A DNA stretch of 64,000 bases from Saprospiraceae bacterium. Lineage in GTDB: Bacteria > Bacteroidota > Bacteroidia > Chitinophagales > Saprospiraceae. The stretch is taken from assembly GCA_020627705.1 (NCBI GenBank), contig JAHDGJ010000001.1:252398-316397 (forward strand), in the 5' to 3' direction. A program made the position numbers and the translations under genes. Of the stretch, positions 46,127 through 56,200 are shown one piece after another (positions within the stretch are counted from its first letter, which is position 1; each line of letters opens with the position of its first letter). Below the pieces are notes generated by a model. It had not been told where the DNA came from. It did no database searches and worked only from the letters and a program-made list of their open reading frames with translations.

Positions 46127-48120
46127 ATCAAATTTTTAGATAAAGTAAATGAGAAAACACTTCCGAAGCCTTGTCTAGATTCGACCCAAATATCCCCTCG
46201 ATGGAGTTGAACTATTTTCCGAGAATTCGCCAATCCAATGCCACTTCCCTCCACATTGCCCGCAGAATGTATTCTACTAAATAGATCAAATATTATTTTT
46301 TGATGCTCTTTAGAAATCCCAATGCCATTATCCCCAACCGAAAAGGTATAATCAGAGGAGGATTCAGTAAACGAAATTTCAACTAAAGGAGATTGGTCTT
46401 GTTTGGAATATTTTATTGCGTTCGACACCAAATTTTGAAAAAGTTTAATCAATTCCTCTTCATACCCTTGTATCGTGGGAAGGGTCGAGTGAATTATTTT
46501 AGCATTACTCGAGTGTATTATTCCAGCCAAATTAATCTTTACTTGGCTCAACACCTCATCTAGATCAACCACAGAAATTTTGGATTTTACACCAAGGAGT
46601 AAATAACTGTGAAGATTGGAAATCGTATTAAGCATACCTTGGGTGGTCCCTTCAATCACCTCAAACAAAGGTTTGCCCTCCGTTGGCAAGTCCTTTTTGT
46701 ATTTCTGCGTTATGAGCTTTGCAAAACTATTCACTGTATTAGCAGGCTCCTTTAGGTCGTGGGTCATGACATAGGTTATTCGCTCCAACTCTTGAATCTG
46801 CTCGGTAATTTTAATATTCTTCTCTGTGATGTCCTGATTGAGTTTTTTTGATTTATTATTGTTTGTAAAAATCCAAAGTATAATTATCGCCATTAAACCA
46901 AGAAGCGTATATAATCTGTATTGACCAATTTGTTTCTTTCGTGATTCTTCTTTTAGTGAATAATTTTCTATTGCCAAAGAAGTAGATTTTTCTTTTTCCT
47001 GTAAAATCTCGGCAGTAGAAACCCTTAATTTTTTGGATTCATCTTCAATCAATTCTAATTGCTTCTGCCTAAAATTCAGCGCTTTTTCCCACTGATTGAA
47101 CTTGGAATAATAATCGGAAGCATACTGGTACATTTCTTTCTTTACGGTATTTCCTGTAGAAGATTTTAAAAATGCTTCTGGATCACTTAAGAGTTTGGAG
47201 TTGTTGGTTAGCAAACCATATCGAGAAACCATCAAGTTGTAATAATCGTGATATTCTTTTTTGATGGAGTTATAAACATCTTTGCTACTTAGCCAATGGT
47301 TTGTGGTATTGATCAATTTTTGCGCTTGATCTAAATCGTTGTTCTCCAAGCAGACCTTAATGAATTCAGAATAACAAGAGATAACCACATCCGTACTTTT
47401 TTGAAGATGCGAATCTCTGATTGAGTTTTTAAAATACTCTAACGACTCGACATAGTTTCCTTTTTTCGCCAATATCTTACCAATACTCATTAGCTTATTG
47501 GCAGAATTGTAGTACCGGATATTTTCATTTTTCATTTGAAGAGCCAAACTATATGCCTCTTCGAGATACTTCAGGGCTTTATCCCATTCTTCGATTTCGA
47601 TATAAAAATCACCCAAAGCACCTACGGCATAAACAATATTCTCAGAATTATCTCGTTGATATGCTCGTGCCGCCTTTTCAAAAAAGTTTATTTGTTTGGC
47701 ATAATCTCCAATCCTGGATTGCAAGTATCCAGTTTCTATATAGAAATCACCATTAAGAAGTAAATGATTTTCATCTGAGTGATCGATGATCCATTTTGAA
47801 AAATTAAAACACTCTTCGTATTTGGATTGACGGTACAAACGTACAAAGTAGTTCCAATAAAATGGATGCTGCACATGGATGTCTTTTATTCGATCAGAAA
47901 CATCCATAAGTTGATTGAGCCAGAGTGAATCCAGTTCATTACATTGCATTAAAAGAGAATCCAATAAATTGAGTTGAAGTGTGAGATCTGAAGTAGAATA
48001 AACAACCGAAAGGTCAACTGTTTTTTTCCATTGTGGACACTTTTCATGACTTGAATTAGCTAAGCTAAATGCATTAACAGCAAATAGAAAAATCAGAAGT
48101 ATGAAGTTCTCTTTCTTCAA
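46123..48120 (-). CDS. TPR-containing sensor histidine kinase
   Basis: 665 residues, start at TTG (no ATG in frame). A signal-like N-terminus leads into a periplasmic TPR array (about residues 70-370: for example IVYAVGALGDFYIEIEEWDKALKYLEEAYSLA), then a membrane helix near 405-425 (YTLLGLMAIIILWIF), a short coiled coil, and the DHp domain with the phospho-acceptor His in MTHDLKEPANTV. The HATPase_c domain has the N, G1 and G2 boxes (NLVSNAIKYS, VGDNGIGIS, GSGIGLAN). The kinase is membrane-bound with the TPRs outside; it phosphorylates the adjacent REC protein. Confidence 0.9.
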   Translation of the reverse strand: MKKENFILLIFLFAVNAFSLANSSHEKCPQWKKTVDLSVVYSTSDLTLQLNLLDSLLMQCNELDSLWLNQLMDVSDRIKDIHVQHPFYWNYFVRLYRQSKYEECFNFSKWIIDHSDENHLLLNGDFYIETGYLQSRIGDYAKQINFFEKAARAYQRDNSENIVYAVGALGDFYIEIEEWDKALKYLEEAYSLALQMKNENIRYYNSANKLMSIGKILAKKGNYVESLEYFKNSIRDSHLQKSTDVVISCYSEFIKVCLENNDLDQAQKLINTTNHWLSSKDVYNSIKKEYHDYYNLMVSRYGLLTNNSKLLSDPEAFLKSSTGNTVKKEMYQYASDYYSKFNQWEKALNFRQKQLELIEDESKKLRVSTAEILQEKEKSTSLAIENYSLKEESRKKQIGQYRLYTLLGLMAIIILWIFTNNNKSKKLNQDITEKNIKITEQIQELERITYVMTHDLKEPANTVNSFAKLITQKYKKDLPTEGKPLFEVIEGTTQGMLNTISNLHSYLLLGVKSKISVVDLDEVLSQVKINLAGIIHSSNAKIIHSTLPTIQGYEEELIKLFQNLVSNAIKYSKQDQSPLVEISFTESSSDYTFSVGDNGIGISKEHQKIIFDLFSRIHSAGNVEGSGIGLANSRKIVQLHRGDIWVESRQGFGSVFSFTLSKNLI

Positions 48121-48214
48121 AGCTAAGAAGTTAATCTATACCATAGTGACACCATTTATCCAACAGACACCTACTTTTTATATATATTAGATAACTGTAA
48201 TATATAACTTTTAG

Positions 48215-48730
48215 TCATTCTTTCTCAATTCTACCTCGTTTGCCTAATTCAACTACGCGCAAATTTTCAACTCTACCTTTTTCGATTTCAAAAAGTAAAA
48301 TGGTCCGTATTTTATGAAATCCTACATGTCCACAGGCACCAGGATTCATATGAAGCAAATTATTCTTGTGATCTGGCATGACTTTACATATATGGGAATG
48401 TCCACATATATATAATCCTGGTTTTTCTTTTTTAATTTCGGCAATGACCCTCTTGTACATCCTTCCCGGATATCCTCCGATGTGTGTAATAAACACCTTT
48501 AATCCTTCTACTTCAAAATGCAAATTCAAAGGAAAAGCCCTTCTAAAATTTTGTCCATCAATATTTCCATAAACCATTCGGATTGGTTTACCCAAATCCT
48601 CTAAAGCCTTTACCACTTCGAAACTTCCAATGTCACCGGCATGCCAAACCTCATCTGCTGTCCGGCAATGCTGCAAAATTGCATCATCAATATGACTGTG
48701 CGTATCAGATATAAGGGCGATTTTTTTCAT
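48215..48730 (-). CDS. YfcE/MJ0936-type metallophosphoesterase
   Basis: 171 residues. The calcineurin-like metal motifs are clear: ALISDTHSH (D-x-H), EVWHAGDIGS (GD), MVYGNIDGQ (GN-D), FITHIGGYPG and CGHSHICK (GHSH). It hydrolyses phosphodiesters with a Mn-type dinuclear centre in the cytosol. The length fits the YfcE family. It lies 71 bases beyond the terminator region of the giant surface protein genes, on the same strand, and would be in a separate unit. Confidence 0.9.
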   Translation of the reverse strand: MKKIALISDTHSHIDDAILQHCRTADEVWHAGDIGSFEVVKALEDLGKPIRMVYGNIDGQNFRRAFPLNLHFEVEGLKVFITHIGGYPGRMYKRVIAEIKKEKPGLYICGHSHICKVMPDHKNNLLHMNPGACGHVGFHKIRTILLFEIEKGRVENLRVVELGKRGRIEKE

Positions 48731-48745
48731 AAATGCATAAATAAA

Positions 48746-48775
48746 AAGTCCGACCCAAGTTAATGAGTCGGACTT
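48746..48775 (-). terminator. Terminator of the tandem surface-protein genes
   Basis: AAGTCCGAC (48746-48754) and GTCGGACTT (48767-48775) are perfect 9-base arms with a 12-base loop. On the minus strand the hairpin is followed by TTTTTAT, and it begins 26 bases after the stop at 48801, isolating this operon from the phosphoesterase gene. Confidence 0.9.
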
Positions 48776-48800
48776 AATATCCTGAAAAGATCAGAACACT

Positions 48801-51800
48801 TTATTTCATGAATACCATTTTCTTGGTTTCGGAATACTCCCCAATATTTACTTGATAATAGTAAATACCAGAATCCAAAACATTCGTACGATCGATACTA
48901 ATGATAGTTTCGTTAGCATTCGTAATTCCATTTTGAGAATAAACTACTCGTCCTTCCAAAGAAAATACGTTAAAAGTATAATCTTCTCCAACCTTAGATT
49001 TAAATGCTATGGTTGTTTCATCACTAAAAGGATTCGGATTGTTTTGAATAAGCTCGAATTGAACCGTTTCGTTAACATCTTCTCGTATTTCCAAATCCAA
49101 ATCATACACTACCAAATCATTATCATATAATTCTGCATTGACTCCCATTGGAGCAATTCGAACTACTTCTGACAACGGCAATGATAAAGCTGATTCATAG
49201 TTTATGGTCAGTAATTCGCTATCAACCTTTTTAGTAGAACTCGTATTATAACTTACTCTTAAGTTTCCATTTGCCAAAACGGTATAATGAGATGAGTTGA
49301 ATTCTAAATTTTGAGCGCTCAAAGAAGTAATGTTAAATCCTTTAGGCACCTCTAATTCAAACTGGAATCCAGCTACATCTAGCTCATCTTCTACCAACAA
49401 TTTAATTGCAGATTGTGATCCTTTATCTAGCTCTTCAACCTGTAATTTCAATTGACTCGCATTTCTATTGACGGTTGTTCCTTGAAGATTTACTACTGCA
49501 GTATTGTTGACATCTCCTACTTTCACGGCAATGAAATCGGCCTCTGTTTCATCAACAAAAAGAGCACTGATATCAATCTCATTTTGGTATCCCCATGGAT
49601 CAGCAGGATCTGCAAACTCATAACTTTCTGCCACAAATACAAAAGGATCGTTGTTAGGATATTCGGTATAGATGCCAAGTATTAATTTCCTCAACTCGAT
49701 CAAATCCATTGCAGAAATATTACCACTGTTGTTGATATCAGCAGCAATCAATTTGTATGGGCTGTCTAAGGTTTGCAGGTTTAAGATATGTTTTTGAATT
49801 AACACCAAATCAAGTGTTGAAACACCATTCATGGGATCTGTATGTCTCGAAGGATCTATGGTATATTCGTCATAAAATGCTACAGAATTGAATGCATAAT
49901 CACCAGACGCATCTGTCATATCGATATCTGCATTATTAGAAGTCATATTAATCAGATTAACCTCTACTTCGTCAACTTCCGTCCCAAGTTCGTCGGTAAC
50001 TTCTCCCATGATTCTTCCCATAGCGTTTGACTGATCCGTACAAGCATCATTATTGTCCTGTAAGATTAGCGTTACAAGGCAAAATTCTGAGTTGCCATCA
50101 GTATCAATAACATACATATTTAACGGAATCTCTACTCCGATACCATTTGGAACATCCGAACAGTCATATGATAACGATGTTTGTGTTCCGGCTGCATCAA
50201 AAGCAAAGATCAATGCGCTTTCTGGATCACAAGTGTCTTCAGACTTTAAATTAAAATCCGAAGCCCATATCGTAGCTTCTCCATTGCTGTCTAAGCCCCA
50301 AACAACTTCTGCAATACAGATTGGGGTTGGTGGCTTGTTGTCATTGATCACAATGTTACACATGGTCATTCCTTCATTACCACAATCATCAACAGCAAAG
50401 AACGTTGCCTTATGATTTCCTGAAGGATAGGTTCCGTTTATGTTATACCCTGTCCCACTATGATCGATAGTACCATTGGAATAAAGGTCTAATTGCCATG
50501 AATAACTTAGTACGGCAGAACAATCATCTGTCGCTACTTGAGTCAGGTCCACAAATCCTTCGCACTGACCTGTGTTTTCGCCAGTATAGGTACCACAACT
50601 TTGGAACACTGGTGCGTCTCCACCAGAAACACTTAAGATTTGCTCAAAACTATAGTATTGAACCGGAAGATTTGGGTTATACAAACACCAGTCAGTGATT
50701 TTCCAAGTTCTTCTTACTTGTAGGCAATAATTTGAGCCCGAACCAGTAATGGTTTCGTCATCAAAACTTATGGCGACATCGATACAAATTGAATTATTGT
50801 TTACTACTGGTCTTGAACCAATAACATCAGGATCCAAATTTTGTCCTCCTACACAACCAGGAATAGTAACAGTAGGACTTGGCCATGTAATATCAGACAA
50901 CGACAATGGATCATTGGATGTAACACTGATTGTTTGTGTACAAGTTTTACTTTGCCCATTGGCTGAAGTAACGATCCATGTACGAACAAAATGACCTGTA
51001 TTACAATTTGCTCCTTGGAATGGTCCATCAGAATATGTGATTTGAGGATTGGTACAATTACCTCCCACATTTGCAGAAGTCAACCATCCTGTATTATTTG
51101 GATGCGTACTTTCTTCACAGTCTACATTTGCATTTGGTACACAGCTGGTAATATATGGAGCCACTGCATCTTCCACCACAACCTGACCAGTACAAACAGT
51201 GGAATTGCCACATTCATCGGTAACTCTTAGATAGACCTCATTTGTCCCAGCGTCAGAACAGCAAAAATCTAAAGACTCGAAAAATGAAGAACCGTTTCTA
51301 GAAATTTCGAATTGCAAATTAGTAGAACAACCATCCCAACTTCCATCATCTAATGAAGTAGCATATACCTTCAGACATTCATCACTAAATAATGTCAAAG
51401 CTGTTACTCCCTCACATATTGCAGTTGGTGGGGTGGCGTCATATACAAATATCTCTGTATAACAATCTGTTGACAATCCACATGCATCCGTCAAGGTATA
51501 CCGCAACCAAGTAGGGCCATATGGCAAATTGGTAATATTGAATCGAGGTTGATCTCCATCATACCCTGTAATAACAACATTTGTTGTTTCGTAAGGCGAA
51601 TTTGTCGGCGGAGGTCCACCATCTGGATCTGCTAACAAATATGCAACCGTCCAAGTATATGCACTGCATTCTGTAATCATTATTGGCGCTTCCACATTTT
51701 CGTATACCGCTTCGCAATGGCCATCTGCTTTAATATATTTAGATATAGTATTCACTGGGTCTGGCGGCAAAGCACAATTCATATCTGCAGGCACTGTTGC

Positions 51801-53267
51801 CTCCGCAGGACATGAAGTAATCGGTGCATCAGTATCTTCTACTTTGATTACTTGGTTGCCAAAAATTTGCTGTCCCGTACACCAATCCACGGCAGTCCAT
51901 GTTCTCAATATCTTATATCCTACTCCACATAGATTAATTAATCCATCTGAATAGTCAAAAAGTATGTTAGGACACTCTGTATTGGATGGCAACCCGGAGA
52001 ATCCGTTATTTTCTAACACTTCAGGATTCGGAAAATTATTAAGCTTTACAGCATTGTCATCACAATCAAAAGTTAAATCTGATGGAAAAACAACATCATC
52101 CAAATCACCTCCAAGCAGTCTAATCTGTTGAGTACAAGAGGTAGAATTACCATCCGAATCTGTTACAATCCAAGTTCTAAAAATGGTCTGTCTATACTTT
52201 CCAACACATGTCATCGGCTGGACAGCATCTTCATGATACGTAATGTAATTAGGATCACATTCCATGACTATTGGAAATGGCACATTTCCAGCTCCAGTCC
52301 CTGGAGAATAATCATCATCGCATTCTCTCGTAAAGATCCCATTAGCAGATGCATCTTGCCAGTTTATTGAAATTTGAAAACTATGCAAGCATCCACCATT
52401 CAAGGCAGCGTTGTCTCTTACGACCAATCTCCAATCACCGTTTGCACATTCATTGTTAAAATCTGCCAAAGATCCATTTGGCCTAATGTTGCCATTAATG
52501 GTAGAATTGGTTAAATAGTAAGACTGACAGGTTTCGTGATCATTCACAATGTCATCGTATCCATCACAATTAAATGCTAATCCGCCATCATTGAATAAAG
52601 CACTAATGTTACTCTCGTTACCACAAGCTCCATCAATAATATTTACGGATGTACCAGTAGGGCTTATTAGATCAATAGTTAGGTCACCAACTTGTGAATG
52701 ATCTAAAAACAGTCTTAAATCAACATCTGCAATAGTTGCATATGGAGGGATAGATGCCGGCGTACTTAATATCTGATCCACTACAATTCCTTGGTCGGCA
52801 TCTTGCCAAGAAACATTAGTAGAAAAATTCATTGAAGTAGTTCCAGAAGCAACATTGCCGCTTCCACAGTCCAATACTGGTGCTTTCTTATCTTCTACAT
52901 TTGCTGTCCCCCAACAAGCTATACCACATGGGATATAAGTAATCTTTATCGATACCTCCTCTCCCACTTCAGCATAAGTCAATGTTGCATTTGGCACTAC
53001 ATTTCCATCCTTATCTTCGATTTCAATTAAGTAATCATGGTCTGGAAAAGTAGGATTTTCTAATATTACATCGGGTGTGACAACAAATTCACAACCGTTT
53101 GCTGCATCGTTTAATGAGATTTGCAAGTTTGTATTGCAACTCAAGGTAATCCCAGCGCATTGTCCATTGGCGTACTGCACTCCGCAAAGAAGCAAAGCAG
53201 TAAAACAGAGACTCTTTAACGTGGTCCTCATATTTCTCAATCTTGAATTATTATTTAAAATTTTCAT
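48801..53267 (-). CDS. Giant secreted surface protein: P-domain, HYR-like repeats, dockerin-like, cohesin-like, T9SS signal
   Basis: 1488 residues. The N-terminus holds a signal (cleavage near YANG); an internal ATG at 53231 is an equally plausible start. Rough order: HYR-like segment (38-130); proprotein convertase P-domain (about 160-305, VDLRLFLDHSQVGDLTIDL to GDWRLVV); several HYR-like modules with RTW-x(4)-DWC signatures; carboxypeptidase-regulatory-like segment (about 1077-1141); dockerin-like Ca2+-binding repeats (about 1142-1199, LDLVLIQKH and AADINNSGNISAMDL); a cohesin-like beta domain (about 1271-1402); and a T9SS type A signal (about 1403-1488, NPNPFSDETTIAF). It is exported by T9SS and anchored or released. 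It follows its paralog by 20 bases. Confidence 0.85.
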   Translation of the reverse strand: MKILNNNSRLRNMRTTLKSLCFTALLLCGVQYANGQCAGITLSCNTNLQISLNDAANGCEFVVTPDVILENPTFPDHDYLIEIEDKDGNVVPNATLTYAEVGEEVSIKITYIPCGIACWGTANVEDKKAPVLDCGSGNVASGTTSMNFSTNVSWQDADQGIVVDQILSTPASIPPYATIADVDLRLFLDHSQVGDLTIDLISPTGTSVNIIDGACGNESNISALFNDGGLAFNCDGYDDIVNDHETCQSYYLTNSTINGNIRPNGSLADFNNECANGDWRLVVRDNAALNGGCLHSFQISINWQDASANGIFTRECDDDYSPGTGAGNVPFPIVMECDPNYITYHEDAVQPMTCVGKYRQTIFRTWIVTDSDGNSTSCTQQIRLLGGDLDDVVFPSDLTFDCDDNAVKLNNFPNPEVLENNGFSGLPSNTECPNILFDYSDGLINLCGVGYKILRTWTAVDWCTGQQIFGNQVIKVEDTDAPITSCPAEATVPADMNCALPPDPVNTISKYIKADGHCEAVYENVEAPIMITECSAYTWTVAYLLADPDGGPPPTNSPYETTNVVITGYDGDQPRFNITNLPYGPTWLRYTLTDACGLSTDCYTEIFVYDATPPTAICEGVTALTLFSDECLKVYATSLDDGSWDGCSTNLQFEISRNGSSFFESLDFCCSDAGTNEVYLRVTDECGNSTVCTGQVVVEDAVAPYITSCVPNANVDCEESTHPNNTGWLTSANVGGNCTNPQITYSDGPFQGANCNTGHFVRTWIVTSANGQSKTCTQTISVTSNDPLSLSDITWPSPTVTIPGCVGGQNLDPDVIGSRPVVNNNSICIDVAISFDDETITGSGSNYCLQVRRTWKITDWCLYNPNLPVQYYSFEQILSVSGGDAPVFQSCGTYTGENTGQCEGFVDLTQVATDDCSAVLSYSWQLDLYSNGTIDHSGTGYNINGTYPSGNHKATFFAVDDCGNEGMTMCNIVINDNKPPTPICIAEVVWGLDSNGEATIWASDFNLKSEDTCDPESALIFAFDAAGTQTSLSYDCSDVPNGIGVEIPLNMYVIDTDGNSEFCLVTLILQDNNDACTDQSNAMGRIMGEVTDELGTEVDEVEVNLINMTSNNADIDMTDASGDYAFNSVAFYDEYTIDPSRHTDPMNGVSTLDLVLIQKHILNLQTLDSPYKLIAADINNSGNISAMDLIELRKLILGIYTEYPNNDPFVFVAESYEFADPADPWGYQNEIDISALFVDETEADFIAVKVGDVNNTAVVNLQGTTVNRNASQLKLQVEELDKGSQSAIKLLVEDELDVAGFQFELEVPKGFNITSLSAQNLEFNSSHYTVLANGNLRVSYNTSSTKKVDSELLTINYESALSLPLSEVVRIAPMGVNAELYDNDLVVYDLDLEIREDVNETVQFELIQNNPNPFSDETTIAFKSKVGEDYTFNVFSLEGRVVYSQNGITNANETIISIDRTNVLDSGIYYYQVNIGEYSETKKMVFMK

Positions 53268-53287
53268 AATATTCCTATTCGCATTTT

Positions 53288-56200
53288 TTATTTAAAAAGA
53301 ATCATCTTTTTGGTAGCTGTATGTGTATATGAGTCTAGCTGGTAATAGAGAATGCCCGTAGTTGTGAATGTAGATGCATCAATTTTAAATTGATTGTATC
53401 CTTTTTCGAACGTTCCGGATTTCTCATAGATGATTCTGCCCGTAGCATCGTAAATCGTCAAGTTTACATTTGATGTCTTAGGGATTTCAAAAGCGATTAA
53501 CGTACTTTCATTAAATGGATTAGGAACATTTTGATGCAACACGAAACCATGTTGTTCTGCATTTCTTAGTTCAATACCTTTCGTTTCTATCGTATAATTG
53601 TCTGCAACATACATTTCAGCTTTTAACAACCCTGAGTGTAACTCTAGATTATTTACTGTTGCATCTTCTTGTAATTCTAATTCTAAAATTGTCTCTCCTT
53701 TGAGAAGATTCAATTCTGTAACATTATGGTAACTCACGGTAATTGATCCGTTGTCAAAGACAGAATAATTACTTGAATTAAAGTTTGGCAAATCACTTCT
53801 CAACTCGGTCAATACCTCAACAGCTTGAGGATAACTGAGTGTAAACTGAAATCCGTATAATTCCACATCCTCATCCGCCACAAGTTTTAAATTGCCTTGT
53901 TCATTTACCACTTCTAAACCAATAGTTTGTTGCGGTGATCTTGTGCTTGTCGCTGTACTGTTTGCATTGGCCAATTCAATACTATTATTGACATCACCAA
54001 TTTTAACCGCTACAAACTCTGCGTTGTCTACATCTGTTTCCAAATCATTGTATCCGATTTTTTCCACAAATGGGAATGGGGATAATGGATCAGCAAACGG
54101 CGCAGCTGCATTTACAAATCTCCATGATTTGTTGTTCGGTAATTCGTCATATATACCAAGAATCAATTTTCTCAACTCCAATAAATCTATAGCCGAAATG
54201 GTCTCTGAATTATTGGCGTCCGCTGCGATTACTTTGTAAGGAGAATCCAATAACTGAATCCCTAGAATATGCTTTTGAATAAGAAGCAAATCAATGGTTG
54301 AAACTCCTTCTTTGAAACCATAATTCCTTTCGGCTTCTATAGAGTAATCATTGTACATGACTAGATCTTCAAAAGCAAATTCACCATTTTCTGCCATATA
54401 TGTCATACCGTTAAACACATCGTCATTCGAATTCATCGAAATCATAACTTCATCAACCATTTGTTGATCATCCGTCATAACATATCCAGCTAGGTTTATT
54501 CTATTGGAGCTCGTAACTACATCTGTACAGTAATCACTATTATCTTGTAGAATAAGCATCGCTGGGCAAGAATCATAATTGCCAGCCTGATCAAATACAT
54601 ACATTTCTACTTCAACAGTGTCTACAATACCATTGGCTAAATCACCACAATCAAATCCCCTCGAGGTGTCCGAAATATTCGTTGAAAATGCGAATCTCAG
54701 TTGGTTTTGATCTGTACAAGCATCGCTGCTGCTCGCATCAAAATCACTAGCCCAGATAAGCGTTTCTCCGTTTGAATTAGAAATCACTGTAGTAAGTGTA
54801 GTGATGCATGCTGCCGTTGGACTCTTCGTATCACGAATACTAAAAGATTCACAACATGAGTCAACGTTACCACAACCATCTGTCACACTCCAACAAATAG
54901 TATAGTTTCCTGCATCCAAATCTAAATTTGAAGCAGATGCTGTTCCGTCAGAAGTCTGGATCGAAAGTGGACTTCCATTCAAAGTTGCTGTCCATGACAA
55001 ACCATCATCACAATTATCCGTTGCCGTGGCAGAAAGATCGACTATCGCGCCACAATCTGTCTCTTCACCTACAAGTACAGAAGGAAGATTACAACCCGTA
55101 TTTATTTGAGGAGCAACATCATCATTAATTTTTATGATCTGGGTGTATTCCCAAATTCCTGAACCTGGTGTTGAATTGGCTTGACACCAGTCAATTACAG
55201 TCCATGTTCTTAAAATCTTTGTACATACCTCCTCTACAAAGTAGAATGGAAGATCTTCATAAATTGCTACAGTATTCGAACAACTGTTTGCATTCCATGA
55301 AGGCCTACGAGCAGCAGAAGAAGGTATATCATCAGGAAGAATAGATATAGTCTTACACCCATTGAGCGTAATATCATTTGGCCAATTAATGTTTCCATTA
55401 AATGGATTATTTAAAGTCAACGTTACAGTTTGCGTATGCGTGGAGCTTGATCCTTGCGCATTGGTATATTGCCATCTTCTTGTAAGTGTACCATCACCAC
55501 ATTCGTCCACATTTAAAACCGCTGGCAATATTTCTGAGAAAGAAGCATTAGAACACAAGTTTTGAGTTAAACTTGGTGCTCCATATAATCCATTCAACGT
55601 ACTGCTGCTGTTTAAATTCAAATTTGTACCGCAGTTAAATGGTCTTGAAATATTACCTGGAGCACTAAAACTCGACTGCGTAAAGTCTTGAATATATGCC
55701 TCTACAGTACAATAACTTTTTTGACCATTTAAAGAAGTAGCTTCCAATTCTATTAACACTGTAGAATTGGCATCATTACAACAGAATTTTATGGCATCAG
55801 TAAAACTTGTTTGTGAAGATCCACATTGCCCAGGGTTCACTCTCCTAATACGCAGAGTTACCTCACTACAAGAAAAAGAACCATCATCAAAAGTCTCCGG
55901 ATGCGCATATGCTTCTCCTTCAGAATTTAATGCGATGTTACTTTGCAAATCACAAACCGCGTGTGGCTCCGAATTATCATAAACCAAAACCTCGGTAAAA
56001 CAAGTCCCTTCTTGCCCACATTGATCAACTACTGTATACCTTATCCAGGTATTTCCTAAAGGAAGATCTTGAATCGTGAAATTAGGATAGGTCCCAGTAA
56101 CATTGGTCGAAATATAGTCCGCAAATGCCGGAGGATTACCATCTTCATCCGCCAATAAATATTCGACATACCACGTATACGTTCCAGTGCATTCGTTATT

